Below are positions 12,413-25,369 of a stretch of 64,000 nt of DNA, piece after piece. The position numbers were made by a program, and so were the translations under genes. Position 1 is the first letter of the stretch; every line of letters begins with the position of its first letter. The notes under the pieces were generated by a model. The model made no database searches. It was not told the origin of the DNA and saw only the letters and a list, made by a program, of their open reading frames with translations. This stretch comes from Ursus arctos (Eukaryota; Chordata; Mammalia; Carnivora; Ursidae): positions 20,418,501 through 20,482,500 of the forward strand of contig NW_026623050.1 in assembly GCF_023065955.2 (NCBI RefSeq), given 5' to 3'.

Positions 12413-12628
12413 GGGGCGCCTGGGTGGCTCAGTCATTAAGCGTCTGCCTTCGGCTCAGGGCGTTATCCTAGGGTCCTGGGATCGAGCCCCTCATCAGGCT
12501 TCCTACTCTGCTGGGAGCCTGCTTCTTCCTCTCCCACTCCTCCTACTTGTGTTCCCTCTCTCGCTGGCTGTCTTTCTCTCTCTGTCAAATAAATAAATAA
12601 AATCTTTAAAAAAAAAAAAAAAAAAAAA
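12413..12628 (+). mobile_element. CAN-SINE next to DNAAF4 coding exon 6
   Basis: A full bear-type SINE starting ggggcgcctgggtggctcag and ending in about 20 A. It lies antisense to DNAAF4 in intron 5, its head 49 bp upstream of the exon 6 acceptor, so it occupies the region where the branch point and pyrimidine tract are expected to begin. Confidence 0.9.
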
Positions 12629-12629
12629 G

Positions 12630-12776
12630 AGGAAGAAACCAGAGTACAGCTCTCCTTCCACCACTCCCTGCACCCTGATCTTGGACTTGCCAGCCTCCAG
12701 AACTTTGAGAAATGTCTGTTGTTTAAACCAGCCAGTGTAGGGTATTTTGTTACAGCAGTCTGAGTAGACTAATACG
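12630..12776 (+). repeat. 3' part of a MaLR (MLT1-like) LTR
   Basis: Recognised from 'gatcttggacttgccagcct', 'ccagaactttgagaaatg' and 'gtattttgttacagcagtct' followed by gactaata. The 5' part is missing. Confidence 0.6.
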
Positions 12777-13058
12777 CTATTTGATAACGTGATTTTAAAC
12801 TTCCAATTTTTATCCTTTTCAAAAGTTTAATGTTATTAGCTGGTAAAGATCAAGTGTATAAAAATTTCTAGTCCAAATTTCATACAAATTTCTGGAATTC
12901 ATGTGATTATTATTTTACTTTTCTTGTTTATATTTGTTTTTCTATAATGAAAAAATATAAATGACTTTTAAATAATTATAATCTTATAATTCTAGAGATA
13001 ATTTTACAAATAATAAAATTTAGAATATATTGTTTAATAATAAGAAAATAGTTAATAT

Positions 13059-13236
13059 TTTTTAAAGATTTTGTTTATTTATTTGAGAGTGAGAAAGGGA
13101 AAGAGCACAGAGGCAGAGAGAGAAGCAGACTCCCTGATGAGCAGAGAGCCTGACTCCGGGCTCAATCTCAGGACCCCGAGATCATGACCTGAGCCGAAGG
13201 CAGCTGCTTAACTGACTGAGCCACCCAGGTGCCCCC
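13059..13236 (-). mobile_element. CAN-SINE with 14-bp target duplication
   Basis: A reversed SINE bounded by aaaatagttaatat at 13045-13058 and 13237-13250. It lies in DNAAF4 intron 5, in the same orientation as the gene. Confidence 0.92.
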
Positions 13237-13250
13237 AAAATAGTTAATAT

Positions 13251-14564
<1,314 letters not shown>

Positions 14565-14760
14565 GGGGCGCCTGGGTGGCACAGCGGTTAAGCGTCTGCC
14601 TTCGGCTCAGGGCGTGATCCCGGCGTTATGGGATCGAGCCCCGCATCAGGCTCCTCCGCTATGAGCCTGCTTCTTCCTCTCCCACTCCCCCTGCTTGTGT
14701 TCCCTCTCTCGCTGGCTGTCTCTATCTCTGTCAAATAAATAAAAATAAAAATCTTTAAAA
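14565..14760 (+). mobile_element. Young bear-type CAN-SINE
   Basis: Has the gcacagcggttaagcgtctg head and the ctatgagcctgcttcttcct segment. Bounded by aaaaatgcaaaagta just before 14565 and at 14761-14775, so it is a recent insertion. Confidence 0.93.
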
Positions 14761-15009
14761 AAAAATGCAAAAGTACAAAAAATATGATACGCAGATTTAA
14801 AAGGCAATATCAAAACTTTTAAGAAAAACAGATTTTCCAAATATGAAGAGTAATATCCTTGCTATAAAATGAATATATACAAATAAGAAAAAAACTTCTA
14901 AATTAAAAAATGTGAAAAGGGCCTACATTGACATTTCCAAGAGAAGGAAGAGGGGGGCAAGGAGTTAAAAATATGGACTCAAACAAACAAGAAAACTGGA
15001 GTGCAAATT

Positions 15010-15480
15010 TTCTAGATGTCTGTGGTTGAGACATCTAACTTCCATTCTCCCTTCTTCCTTTTAGAGATAGAGTTTGAGTTCTAAGCTAGACATATGACTG
15101 TGTCAGGCTAGAATCTACATAACCCAGGCTTCCTTGAGATTAGATGTGATTATATGCCAATTCTGAGACAACAAAATATGAATAGAAGTGATGTATACAA
15201 TGGATCGTTTTATAGGTAAATCTGCTTGCTGAGAACTCCTCTTTCCTCCTTTCCACTGGGTAAAACACGATGCCAACCTCGGCATCCAGAGATGGAAGCC
15301 AAATGATGTGATGACAGAGATGGCCTGGCCAGCCTGCATGGCCTTGTAAAACAAAGTCATTTATCAGGCCTACATGGATCACTGTTAACATAACAAGTAT
15401 TGGATTATGGAGAACTAAATTTCTGTCTTATGTGATCCGTGATTTTGGATCTCCTTATTATAACAATTAGCTTTAACCTA
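15010..15480 (+). repeat. Possible MaLR-type LTR relic
   Basis: 'agatggaagccaaatgatgt' and 'agaagtgatgtataca' resemble solitary MaLR LTRs, and the 3' end is degraded. Tentative. Confidence 0.35.
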
Positions 15481-15882
15481 CCAAATACAATGTCCCAAGA
15501 ATTTTATATCCAAGAAAATTGCTGCTTACTTACAAAGGCAAAAGACATTCCTAAATATCTAAGAATTAAGTAAATATACTACTTTGCCATCTTTTCCAAA
15601 TAAATTAATCGAAGAAATGTTCCAAATATGGAGAAATGAAATTAAGAAACTAAGAGTGGGGAACGTAAGGGTAAAAATGAAAAGAATTGGTTTTCTACAC
15701 AGTGGAAAACACACTAAAAGTGTTGGGAATAAGATTCTTAAATGTTAGTACAACCAAAGGAAAACAATAAAAAGTAAAAAGGAAATATATAACTTCAGAT
15801 TATTATACTAATGATTACTAGGACACAGAGCATGAAGGGAATAAGCACTATTTTCCATAATGAGAAATTAAACATTTTTCTT

Positions 15883-16047
15883 GGGTGCCTGGGTGGCTCA
15901 GTCGGTTAAGCATCTGCCTTTGGTTCAGATCCTGGGATCAAGTCCCACATCAGGCTCTCTGCTCAGTGCGGAGTCTGCTTCTCCCTTTCACTCTCCCTCT
16001 GTGCTTTCCCTCTCTCTCTTACATAAATAAATAAAATCCTTAAAAAT
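15883..16047 (+). mobile_element. CAN-SINE
   Basis: The head gggtgcctgggtggctcagt and the tail aaataaataaaatccttaaa. Shorter in the tRNA-like region than full copies. Confidence 0.85.
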
Positions 16048-16299
16048 TTTTTATTTTCTTATTAATTTTGCTAAATTAAATAAACATTTTTAAATGATCA
16101 TGAAAAACATTAACATGACCACTTGTTACATTAAAAGTAGGATATCTAGCTTCCAAACTCTTACTGTAAAATAAGACAAGTAGTAAAACATAAAATAAAA
16201 TTAGCTTTCTGTTTCCAGAAGCAGAGGTTAAAGTTTTAAAACTTTTTACAATCTCCAGATAAAATGCTATAAACACATAAAATGCTTGATAAAAATATA

Positions 16300-19130
16300 A
16301 CAAAGAAATAAAGGTTCAAATATACAGTTCAGTTTAAAAAGTAAGCAGAGAAAAAGTCTTATCAGTGATTTACAGCTGGGGTAATCCAAAAGCTGACAAA
16401 AAGCTGTTTGGAAAGATATTTATATCTATATCTGGAATACATATATAAAGGCTAAAGGCTGGAAATGTAATGCTGATATAGTTAGAGAGGTGGGAAGCTG
16501 GGAATGAAACTAGAGGCTTAGAAGGGCTGCTCTCTTAGTGAAAAGCTTATTTATAAAATCACTGTCCACTGGTCCAGGAAGGTGAAGCCTATTCTTCCTG
16601 GGGGTTTGGAAAGGAGGAGAAAAATATATCTTTCGTGAGAAATCAAAACTCTAGGTCTCTCTTGTGAGCAAGTCTTACCTCCACAAACCAGAACACCTGA
16701 GATTTTTTTTATATGCACCCATAAAAAAAAAAAAATCCTTGCTGAAGATGAACACACAATCAAAAACTCCAAATCACACGAGAAAACAATCCAGTGTGAA
16801 GGACAGTTAGCAGACACAACAAACAGGAGGTATGGCTTCTTAAGAATTTGAAAGAATAGAACACTCTGCAAGAGATTAAAATAATTTTAAACATGTTTAT
16901 TTGAAAAGCAAAGACAGGAAAAATCCGTACTGAAAAATGAAGAAACAAATGACAAAAGAACGAACAAAAAAACCAGATGCAACTTCCAAAATGAAAAATA
17001 TTGCCACTGAAATTTAAAACCTTTAGGATGAGTTTAACAGCACCTTAAGCATAGTTGCAGAAAATTTACAAACTAGAAGAGATCTGAGGATAATATATAG
17101 AATGAGGTCAAGAAATATACAGAAAGAGGAAGGTGATATTTCAAGACAATAGCTTAGAAGTTCCCAGAACTTTACTGAAAACATAAGTTCTTTGAATAAA
17201 AGTATATTCCAAGTTCTGACATTATGAAACAAATAAATATAAAACCGCACAGAGACGAATAAAATCAAAGTACATCAAAGTGAAGAATTTTAAAGCAACC
17301 AGAAGACAAAGGATGGATTACCTTATAAATGATCAATAGTTAGATCAAGAGCAGACTTCTCAGCAACATCAGAGGGCAAAAGGCAATAGAAAAATATCTT
17401 CGAACTACTGATGGAAAATAACTATCAACGTGGAATTCTACAACCAGCCAAGCCATCCTTCAATAACTAGTATAATATAAATACCTGACCTGAACACTCA
17501 CAAATCTTCATTAAAGAACTACTAAAGGTTTTACCTGTAAAGGGAAGGCAATTTAACCCACAAAGAAGTGAAACACAACAAAGACAAATTAAAAATAAGT
17601 AAATATGCATCAATCTAAATAGTAATGACTATATAGTGGGGAAAAAACCCATACTAACAGTAATGACTAAATTTAGGGATTTAAAAGTAAAGTGAAGTCA
17701 ACTGATCTCCCTTCCCTCCAAAAAAGTGGACTAAGATGTTTAGACAATTTCAAAGAAGATGGGTATTACTGGAATTTACGTACTAAATTTCCTTGTAATA
17801 TTTACAAGAATGGTAGAGATTAACCTTAAATCTTTGTTTAATATGCATGTTAAAATATAATAATTAGAATTATATCTATGTACCAAAACAGATACAAAAA
17901 ATTTAATATTAATCAATGAACAAAAATAGAATACATACCTTTCAAATTAGTAGAAAGTAATCAAGAATATTTTTTAAATCCAAGGCAGAAAAATAGAAAA
18001 AAGAACCAAGAAAGAAAGTCTAGTAAATATAGATCACAAAGTAAGACAGCAGAAGAAAATCCTATGATATCAAGATACATTTTATTTATAATAATAAATC
18101 TAAGTGGCCCATAGCCTATTAAAAGAAACCCTCGGGATAAACACAAATACACACCATAAACTACAATCTATAAACACACCTGTAACATAGTGATACAGAA
18201 AATTTTAAATATGAGAATTATAGTCATTTTATACATTTGGAAACTAAAAACAAAACAAAATGAAACAAAAAACCAAACCAAAACAAAAAACCCTAGTAAT
18301 TGAAGGGCCAGAGGAAAAAATGATGAGTTACAAAATATTTGCAACTAAACAACAAAAACACAAGATTCCAAGACTTATGAATGTATTAACGTAGTATTTA
18401 AGAAAAAAAATTTTAACTTAACATGCATGTATTAAAATATTCCAAAATTAATGAAAACAAGTGAGACAAGAACAAAGAAAACCTAAAGAAACTCAAAGAA
18501 GCAAAATAAAAATAAAGACAGGAATTAACGGAATAGTAAACAAAGAAACAATAAAAAGGATCAACAAAACCAAAAATTTGCTTTTTGGAACAGATATACA
18601 AAATGCTACAATAGTTGATCAAGAAAAAACAAAATCGTATTAGGTATAAAGAAATGTTATAATGATAGAGAGAAGCAAATAAGAGAAAGTTTATGCCAAT
18701 AAATTTGAAAAGATGATAAGCACAATTTCCTAGAAAATAAATTACCAAAATTGACCTGAAAAAATAGAACACCTGAATAACCAGAAACTAAAAGTACTTC
18801 TTTTTTTTTTTTTTTTTAAGATTTTATTTATTTATTCGACAGAGATAGAGACAGCCAGCGAGAGAGGGAACACAAGCAGGGGGAGTGGGAGAGGAAGAAG
18901 CAGGCTCCCAGCATAGGAGCCTGATGTGGGGCTCGATCCCATAACGCCGGGATCACGCCCTGAGCAGAAGGCAGATGCTTAACAACTGTGCCACCCAGGC
19001 GCCCCAGAAACTAAAAGTACTTCTATAAAATATTCCATGCCTAGACATATTAGGGGTAGTTTTACTAAACCTTCAAACACCAGATAATTCATAGCAAACT
19101 AAATTGTTTTGAAGAATAGAAAAAGAAAAA
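16300..19130 (+). mobile_element. Degraded ancient L1 (split by a SINE)
   Basis: Plus-strand L1 of old type. At 18461-18643 the frame reads NKETIKRINKTKNLLFG, matching the start of the L1 reverse transcriptase part of ORF2. Upstream there is L1 5'/ORF1-like A-rich sequence ('caaccagccaagccatcctt'). The left border is uncertain. Confidence 0.6.
18802..19005 (-). mobile_element. CAN-SINE with 19-bp target duplication
   Basis: A reversed bear-type SINE inside the L1, bounded by agaaactaaaagtacttct at 18783-18801 and 19006-19024. Confidence 0.95.
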
Positions 19131-19385
19131 AGGTACAATTCCCAGTGTACCTGAGCAGTAAATATTGTAAGACTTTGTATGTCTGAAAAGTCCTTATGCT
19201 TGCCTCCCACTTGATTAATAAGCGGGTGTAGAATTTCACACTGAAAATTATTTTCCCCTCAGAGTGATCCATGTTTCAGGATTCCAGTGCTGAGGTTAGG
19301 AGGACAGATGCTAACATTCCCAGTCCTTTGTGCACGATCTGTTTCTCTTCTCTGGAAGCTTCAGGGTCTCTGTCTAAAGTGTGCT

Positions 19386-19589
19386 GAGGGACCCCTGGGT
19401 GGTTCAGTCAGTTAAGTATCCAACTCTTTGATTTTGGCTCAGGTCATGATCTCAGCGTTGGAGTTCGAGCCTTCCATCAGGCTCTGAGCTGGGTGTGGAT
19501 CCAGCCTGCTAAAATTCTCCCTTTCTCTCTGCCCCACCCCCTGGCTCATGTGCTCTTGTTCTCTTTCTAAAAAAGAAAAAGAAAAAACA
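19386..19589 (+). mobile_element. CAN-SINE with 11-bp target duplication
   Basis: The head gggacccctgggtggttcag and an aaaagaaaaagaaaaaac tail. Flanked by taaagtgtgct at 19375-19385 and 19590-19600. Confidence 0.9.
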
Positions 19590-19600
19590 TAAAGTGTGCT

Positions 19601-20921
19601 AAAATTTCATGTGCTTTGGCATGAACATTATAAAATCTGCCATGCTGGACCCGATAGACTCTTTCAATGTGGAAATTCATTTAAGTTTTCAGAAGTTTTG
19701 CAACATTAAAAATATTATTTCCTCTCTTCTGTCTCTCCTTCTCTTTCTCATACCCCTATTACTTGAATGTTGAACATCCTGGATAGATACTCTGATTGTT
19801 TTATCTTTTCTATTTCAAATATCTTTATCCTTTTGTTCTACTTTCTGAATAACTTAGAAGCCATATTCCAATCATTTGATTAAATTTTTAATTTTCATCA
19901 CATTTTAAATTTCCAAACTGTTTTATTCTCTTAATATTCCTTACTATAGTCTCTCGTTCTTGTTTAATGATTAAAATATGTCTTCATCTCTCTGAAGACA
20001 TTAGTTATAATTAAGTTTTCTTCTGTTCCCTGCATTACTTGGTTGTTCCAAGTTGCATTTTATTGTGTCTTGACTGTCTTCTCCTTTTAAAGTATAAAAC
20101 TTCTGCCCGGAAGTTCTACGTACACGAATCTAGTAAGCTTCAGCATCGTCAACTAGCTGGGCCATTACAGATGTCAGAATTTTTTCATCCTACACTCATT
20201 AGCTTCCCTACAGAAGAATTTTCTAATCTGCATCCCAGGTGCACTGGGCTTGTGCACGCATATGTGCACGAGCTAAGGAGAGGAGTGCTGGAGGGGATCC
20301 CTTGAACCGGAATTTATATTTACGCAATGCTATCTTTCACTCCATCTCTGTATTTTCAGAGCAGAATCTCACTCAGTCTTCAACTATGCAGAAAGTAAAC
20401 CCCCGATCTTCTGTCATGATCTGGAGATCTGGTAGTGAAACTCTATTTACACACTTCCAACCAATCCTTTTTTTTTTTTTTTTTTCAGACTTACATCTGC
20501 CCCTACCTTTAGGAGTACCTGGTTTTTCCACGTTGAAAAGGGACAAATTCACATGGCCTAAAGTCTCATCTCTCCCTCTAGAATGTTTTGAGTAGCTTAG
20601 CAAGCAAGTCAAAACTACTTCAACAGAAGGACAGGCTGGTACCAGTAACTGAACTTTTCTAACAAGATAAGGAAGCCCCAATAGTTAATTAATTAGATGC
20701 TCAATGATTCCTCTTTCCCAGTCTCCTATGAATATACACAATAGTACAAGGGCCAGGACCCTCAAAGGAGGCTTGACCATGGCTGGCCTTAAGCATAACT
20801 GCGAAATAACAAGAACCTGAGGAGATTATGTGCATTTTGATGCTTTTCTGCATGAAAGTATTCCCAACAAACTTTATTCAATTTTACAAAGAAATAATTC
20901 ATGTACAATAAAATGTACTCA
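19601..20921. other. Intron 4, no recognised feature
   Basis: Non-repetitive or too diverged to classify. A T18 run lies near 20468-20485. The open frames here lack any family resemblance and are not flanked by convincing splice sites. Confidence 0.4.
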
Positions 20922-21148
20922 GGGGCACCTGGGTGACTCAGTTGGTTAGACATCCAACTCTTGGTTTCCACCCAGGTCATGATCTCAGGGTCATGAGATA
21001 AAGTCCCGTATTGGGCTCCGTGCTCAGCAGGGAGTCTACTTGAGATTTTCTTCCTCTCCCTCTCAGCCCCTTCCCCAGCACTCCGGTGCGTGCATGCGCT
21101 TGTGAGCTCTCGCTCTCTCTCTCAAATAAATCTTAAAAAAAAAAAATA
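20922..21148 (+). mobile_element. CAN-SINE
   Basis: The head ggggcacctgggtgactcag and CT-rich middle, tail aaataaatcttaaaa. Flanks share tgtactca. Confidence 0.88.
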
Positions 21149-21154
21149 AACTGT

Positions 21155-22030
21155 ACTCATTTTAAACTACATTAATTTAATGAGTTCTGACAGATGTAAG
21201 CACCTGTGAAATCATAATCATAATGAAGACAGAAAATTTCTATCACCTCTAAGAGTCCCCTATAGCCACGTGAAGTTCATCCCTTCCTTTTACCTCTGGC
21301 CTCAGATAATCACTGATGTACTCTCAGTCATCATAAAACGATAAGTACTTTCTAGAATTTCATGCAGTATGTACTGTGTGGTCTCTTCTGCAGAGTAATA
21401 TTTCACTTTATGAATGTACGAGATTTGCTTATGCACTCTTCTAGTGATGAGCAGCATTTCCAGTTATTCACCACTCATTGTGAATAAAGTGGCCATAAAT
21501 ATCTGAGTACAAGTCTTCAGGTGAATACATCTCTCTTGTGTAAATACTGAAGACAAGAATGACCGAGTTATATGATAAGTGTATACTTAACTTTTCAGGA
21601 AAGAGCCAACACTCTGCCAAAGTCGTTGTACCATTTTACATTTCTACCATCATTGTACAAGGGCTGCAGTTGTAGCATATCCTCAAGAACACTTGTGTTG
21701 ATGGTCTTTAGTCTTCTGTTTTAGTCATTTTAATGCATATGTACTACGTACTGTATCTCACTCTCGTTTTAATTTGCATTTCCCTACTAACCAAAGATGT
21801 GTCTACTGGCCGTTCATGTCTTACTCTGTGACAAGTCCTTCAAATCTTTCATCTAATTGTTTATTGGATTATCTTCTTACGCATGCATTATGTACACAGT
21901 GAGGCAAGAGTCTACCGTCATTTGTTTCCATAAATATATCCTGATCTGTTCCAGACCTTCCTTTCCCCATTGAATTGCCTTGCTACCTTTCATTAAAATC
22001 ATGAACCATACTTGCGTGGATCAGAATTTG
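21155..22030 (-). mobile_element. Ancient L1 3' half, degraded
   Basis: Antisense L1 pattern: 'ttgtgaataaagtggccata', 'taccattttacatttctacc' and 'tcgttttaatttgcatttcc' are the reversed end of ORF2 and the 3' UTR of old mammalian L1. Confidence 0.7.
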
Positions 22031-22097
22031 CAACAGCAGTTACTTCGAAGTTGATTTTTAAAATCACATAAAATCTTATCAAAAATTTTCACTTATA

Positions 22098-22816
22098 GCC
22101 GAGATGCCCTTCAACAGATGACTGGATTAAGAAGTTGTGGTCCATATATACAATGGAATATTACTCAGCTATCAGAAAGAACGAGTTCTCAACATTTGCT
22201 ACAACATGGACAGCACTGGAGGAGATAATGCTAAGTGAAATAAGTCAAGCAGAGAAAGACAACTATCATATGATTTCTCTCATCTATGGAACATAAGAAC
22301 TAGGATGATCAGTAGGGGAAGAAAGGGATAAAGAAAGGGGGGGTAATCAGAAGGGGGAATGAAGCATGAGAGACTATGGACTATGAGAAACAAACTGAGG
22401 GCCTCAGAGGGGAGGGGGTGGGGGAATGGGATAGACTGGTGATGGGTAGTAAGGAGGGCACGTATTGCATGGTGCACTGGGTGTTATACGCAACTAACGA
22501 ATCATCGAACCTTACATCGGAAACCGGGGATGTACTGTATGGTGACTAACATAATATAATAAAAAATCATTAAAAAAAAAAAAAAAGAAGGGGGAATGAA
22601 CCATGAGAGACTGTGGACTCTGGGAAACAAACTGAGGGCTTCAGAGGGAAGGAGGGTGGGGGATTGGGATAGGCTGGTGAGGGGTATTAAGGAGGGCACA
22701 TGTTGCATGGTGCACTGGGTATTATATGCAAATAATGAATCATGGAACATTACATCAAAAACTAAGGATGTACTGTACGTTGACTAACATAATAAAAAAT
22801 TATTATAAAAAATTTT
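22098..22816 (+). mobile_element. Composite L1 insertion: two L1 3' ends in tandem
   Basis: A young L1 3' end (22098-22573, ORF2 end plus 3' UTR, with A tail to about 22586) is followed directly by a second, more diverged L1 3' UTR (22587-22816). Only the outer borders carry a duplication: ttttcacttata at 22086-22097 and 22817-22828. The pair therefore entered as one unit. The first part is nearly identical to the copy at 28469-28960. Confidence 0.85.
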
Positions 22817-22828
22817 TTTTCACTTATA

Positions 22829-23309
22829 AAATCACCTTAATATAAAATATTAAGCAGTTTTCATCAAAATGACAACACTTGAGGTCCAGAAGATTATGGA
22901 GCTCTAGGTCCAGAAGATTATGGAGCTCACACCACGTTTAACTCCTCCGCCTTGCAAAGTAATTGTGTCATAGCCTAGACTCCTAGCTTCACATTAAGAG
23001 ATAAAATATGTGGGGTGTGCCTTATATTATGGGATTGGTAATTAAAACTTCTGAGGTTTGCTATTTCGTCATTAGTAAACACAAACAGAGTCACTCTTGA
23101 AAGCTACTGTAAGGCTTTGAAATGCTTGATAACAAACTTTTAAAATTAGGTAATATTTTTCCAAACCAGGATTATATCCTTTGAGTACTTTTTCCCTAAT
23201 ACACTTCTGAATGAAAACATCTCCTCAATACAAAGAGTCAGCTAAAATATGTGATGAATTAAATAATGAACATGAGTAATGTGCCTGTCTTACCGTGTAG
23301 CAATATAAC
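22829..23309. other. Intron 4, no recognised feature
   Basis: Contains an 18-bp direct repeat, 'gtccagaagattatggagct', at about 22885 and 22909, probably a small tandem duplication. Confidence 0.45.
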
Positions 23310-23455
23310 ACACAGTGGTCACCCACTCCAGACCCTGATCACCCGAGTCCAAACTCTGACTCTGCCATTTATGAGCAGCGTTACCCTGGGCTAGTAAGAC
23401 TCTCTGTGCCTTTCCTCACCTGGAAAATGGAGATAATCGTGGTTCCTAATTCAAA
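23310..23455 (+). repeat. MIR fragment
   Basis: Pattern 'actctgactctgccatttat' and 'ctcacctggaaaatggagat' is the MIR core in plus orientation. Confidence 0.65.
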
Positions 23456-23509
23456 GGTTCATTTATTGACTTTTCAACACACTAGACCTCACTGAAAGTA
23501 ATAAATACA

Positions 23510-23715
23510 TATAGCCTAGAGCATAGGTTTCAATGCAGATAGATGTGGGTTCAAATCCCACAGGTTTACTTATCGGGTAGTTGTTTATCTTTTCTGAATA
23601 TCTACATCCACTACAATAAGAATAGCAGCACTTACCCCAAAGTACTGTTTTGACAACTGAGTGATACAACCAATAAAATTGCCTGGCATAGGGAAATCAC
23701 CCAATAAATGTTAAT
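23510..23715 (+). repeat. MIR fragment
   Basis: 'gatgtgggttcaaatcccac' and a 3' end 'gcctggcatagggaaatcac' then 'ccaataaatgtt' fit a second MIR. Confidence 0.6.
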
Positions 23716-23734
23716 TATTATTATTATTATTATA
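23711..23734. repeat. (TTA)n microsatellite
   Basis: About seven ATT units at the 3' end of the MIR. Confidence 0.85.
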
Positions 23735-23964
23735 TAAGTGATTTTACTATAAAATGGTCCATTACTAAATATACTAAATAAGCCCAAAACAAAGTTTAAT
23801 ATTCTAAAATCAGATAAAATCAAACTCTTAGCTTTCAGTAAAGAAATATGTTCTTTTACCTATTTCTGAACACGTCAGGATCAAAGGCCAGATGGGCCCC
23901 TATTTGCTTACAACTAAGCTTGTGTAATAGTACTCATGTTCCTGAGTCATGTGAGGAAAACGTC

Positions 23965-24106
23965 TTTTTTTTTTTTTTTAAGATTTTATTTATTTGTTTG
24001 TCAGAGAGACAGAGAGAGCACAAGCAGGGGGAGCGGCACGCAGAGGGAGAAGCAGGCTCCCCACGTGCAAGGAGTCCGATGCAGGACTCAATACCAGGAC
24101 CCTGAG
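23965..24106 (-). mobile_element. CAN-SINE lacking its head
   Basis: Reversed SINE with T tail, purine-rich middle and 'aggaccctgagatc', but the tRNA-like promoter end is absent, so it is 5' truncated. Confidence 0.8.
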
Positions 24107-24172
24107 ATCTGAATCACTGCTCATTGTATTTTGAAAATGTCACTATTTCCTAAAAGAAGAAATAAATCTTTC

Positions 24173-24380
24173 GGGGCGCCTCGGTGGCACAGCGGTTAAG
24201 CATCTGCCTTTGGCTCAGGGCGTGATCCCGGCGTTCTGGGTTCAAGCCCCACATCAGGCTCCTCTGCTGGAAGCCTGCTTCTTCCTCTCCCACTCCCCCT
24301 GCTTGTGTTCCCTCTCTCGCTAGCTGTCTCTATCTCTGTCAAATAAATAAAAATCTTAAAAAAAAAAAAAAAAAAAAAAG
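24173..24380 (+). mobile_element. Young bear-type CAN-SINE
   Basis: The head ggggcgcctcggtggcacag, a full body and about 20 A. Flanks gaaataaatctttc / gaaagaaatctttc form a near-duplication. It ends about 155 bp from the exon 4 donor, on the intron side. Confidence 0.9.
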
Positions 24381-24536
24381 AAAGAAATCTTTCACCGTAG
24401 CCTCTATACTGTAGTACTTATTCTCAATATACCAAAATAATGACCTAAGATTACAAATAGATTATGAAAAAAAAGTGACACGTCTACTTCACCAAATGGA
24501 CTCACTTTCCAGAAAATATTAATGTAATCATTGTAC

Positions 24537-24768
24537 CTTTTGTGGCAAGATTTCTAGACGCTGCAATTCTAGTAAGGCTTTTATGTTTTAATTTGTTTCT
24601 CTCTTCTTCAGTTTGCTTCCCTTGTTCACAGAATTTCTCTGCTCTCTGAATTCTTTTTTGTTCTTCAGCTTTTCTTTGACGTTCTTTCCAGGCTTCCAAT
24701 TCTTTAGTTGCTTTCAGTCGTTCATTTTCTTTCATATCTTCTATTTTTTTCCTCTCCTCTTCTTCAAT
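24537..24768 (-). CDS. DNAAF4: DNAAF4 coding exon 4 (residues 136-212, coiled-coil middle)
   Basis: The acceptor TTTTTACAG|ATTGAAG and the donor AAAAG|GTACAA enclose 232 bases: 77 codons plus one base (phase 1). The translation begins [17 protein letters not shown], continues [19 protein letters not shown] and ends SRNLATK. It is almost entirely charged (Glu, Lys, Arg, Gln), which marks the central coiled-coil region. This part of the family evolves faster than the CS and TPR domains. The donor GTACAA departs from GTAAGT at positions +4 and +6, so it is weak. It lies between introns of about 23 kb and 10.5 kb. Confidence 0.95.
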
Positions 24769-24939
24769 CTGTAAAAATTACAATTACCAAAACCTTAAAA
24801 CATACAAGAAACATTTTAAAAATAAGAAATTCATTATAATAATTAATTAGTCTTACCTCTAAACGCTTATCATTGTATCTGCAGCAGTAGTAACAGTGAG
24901 TAAAAAATTAAAATGGGAATGGTAAATAATTTAGCATGT

Positions 24940-25280
24940 CATGGAATACAGGCTTTAGTTCCAGATTTACCATTAATTATTAATACAATATTTTTTTTAA
25001 AGATTTTATTTTTTTGACACAGAGAGAGACAGCCTGCGAGAGAGGGAGCACAAGGGGAGCGGGAGAGGAAGAAGCAGGCTCCCAGCGGAGCAGGGAGCCC
25101 GATGCGGGGCGGTCCCAGGACTCCAGGATCACGCCCTGAGCGGAGGGCAGACGCTTAACAACTGAGCCACCCAGGCGCCCCTATTAATACAATCTTGAGC
25201 AATATTTTTCTTTAGCCTCAGTTTACTCAGGTGTAAAATGGAGGCAGGCATTCAGTTAAGTGATATCTAAGGACTTGGTA
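24940..25280 (+). repeat. MIR split by a SINE
   Basis: 'agtttactcaggtgtaaaat' followed by ggaggc is the MIR core. Its left part precedes the SINE at 24990-25181. Confidence 0.55.
24990..25181 (-). mobile_element. CAN-SINE with 12-bp target duplication
   Basis: A reversed SINE bounded by tattaatacaat at 24978-24989 and 25182-25193, inserted in a MIR in intron 3. Confidence 0.93.
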
Positions 25281-25322
25281 AAAAAAAAATTGTTTTTCTA
25301 AAGATCAAGTCATTTCTCCCAA

Positions 25323-25327
<5 letters not shown>

Positions 25328-25368
<41 letters not shown>

Positions 25369-25369
25369 C
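25328..25369. repeat. (CA)n microsatellite
   Basis: About 20 CA units with one CG interruption near the 3' end. Confidence 0.95.

Noticed and set aside
24502..24735. Reading the exon 4 frame as a complete 77-codon small protein
   Set aside because: The frame overlaps true exon 4 but its internal Met start and its end run into the intron. Splice sites and the family sequence define 24537-24768 instead.
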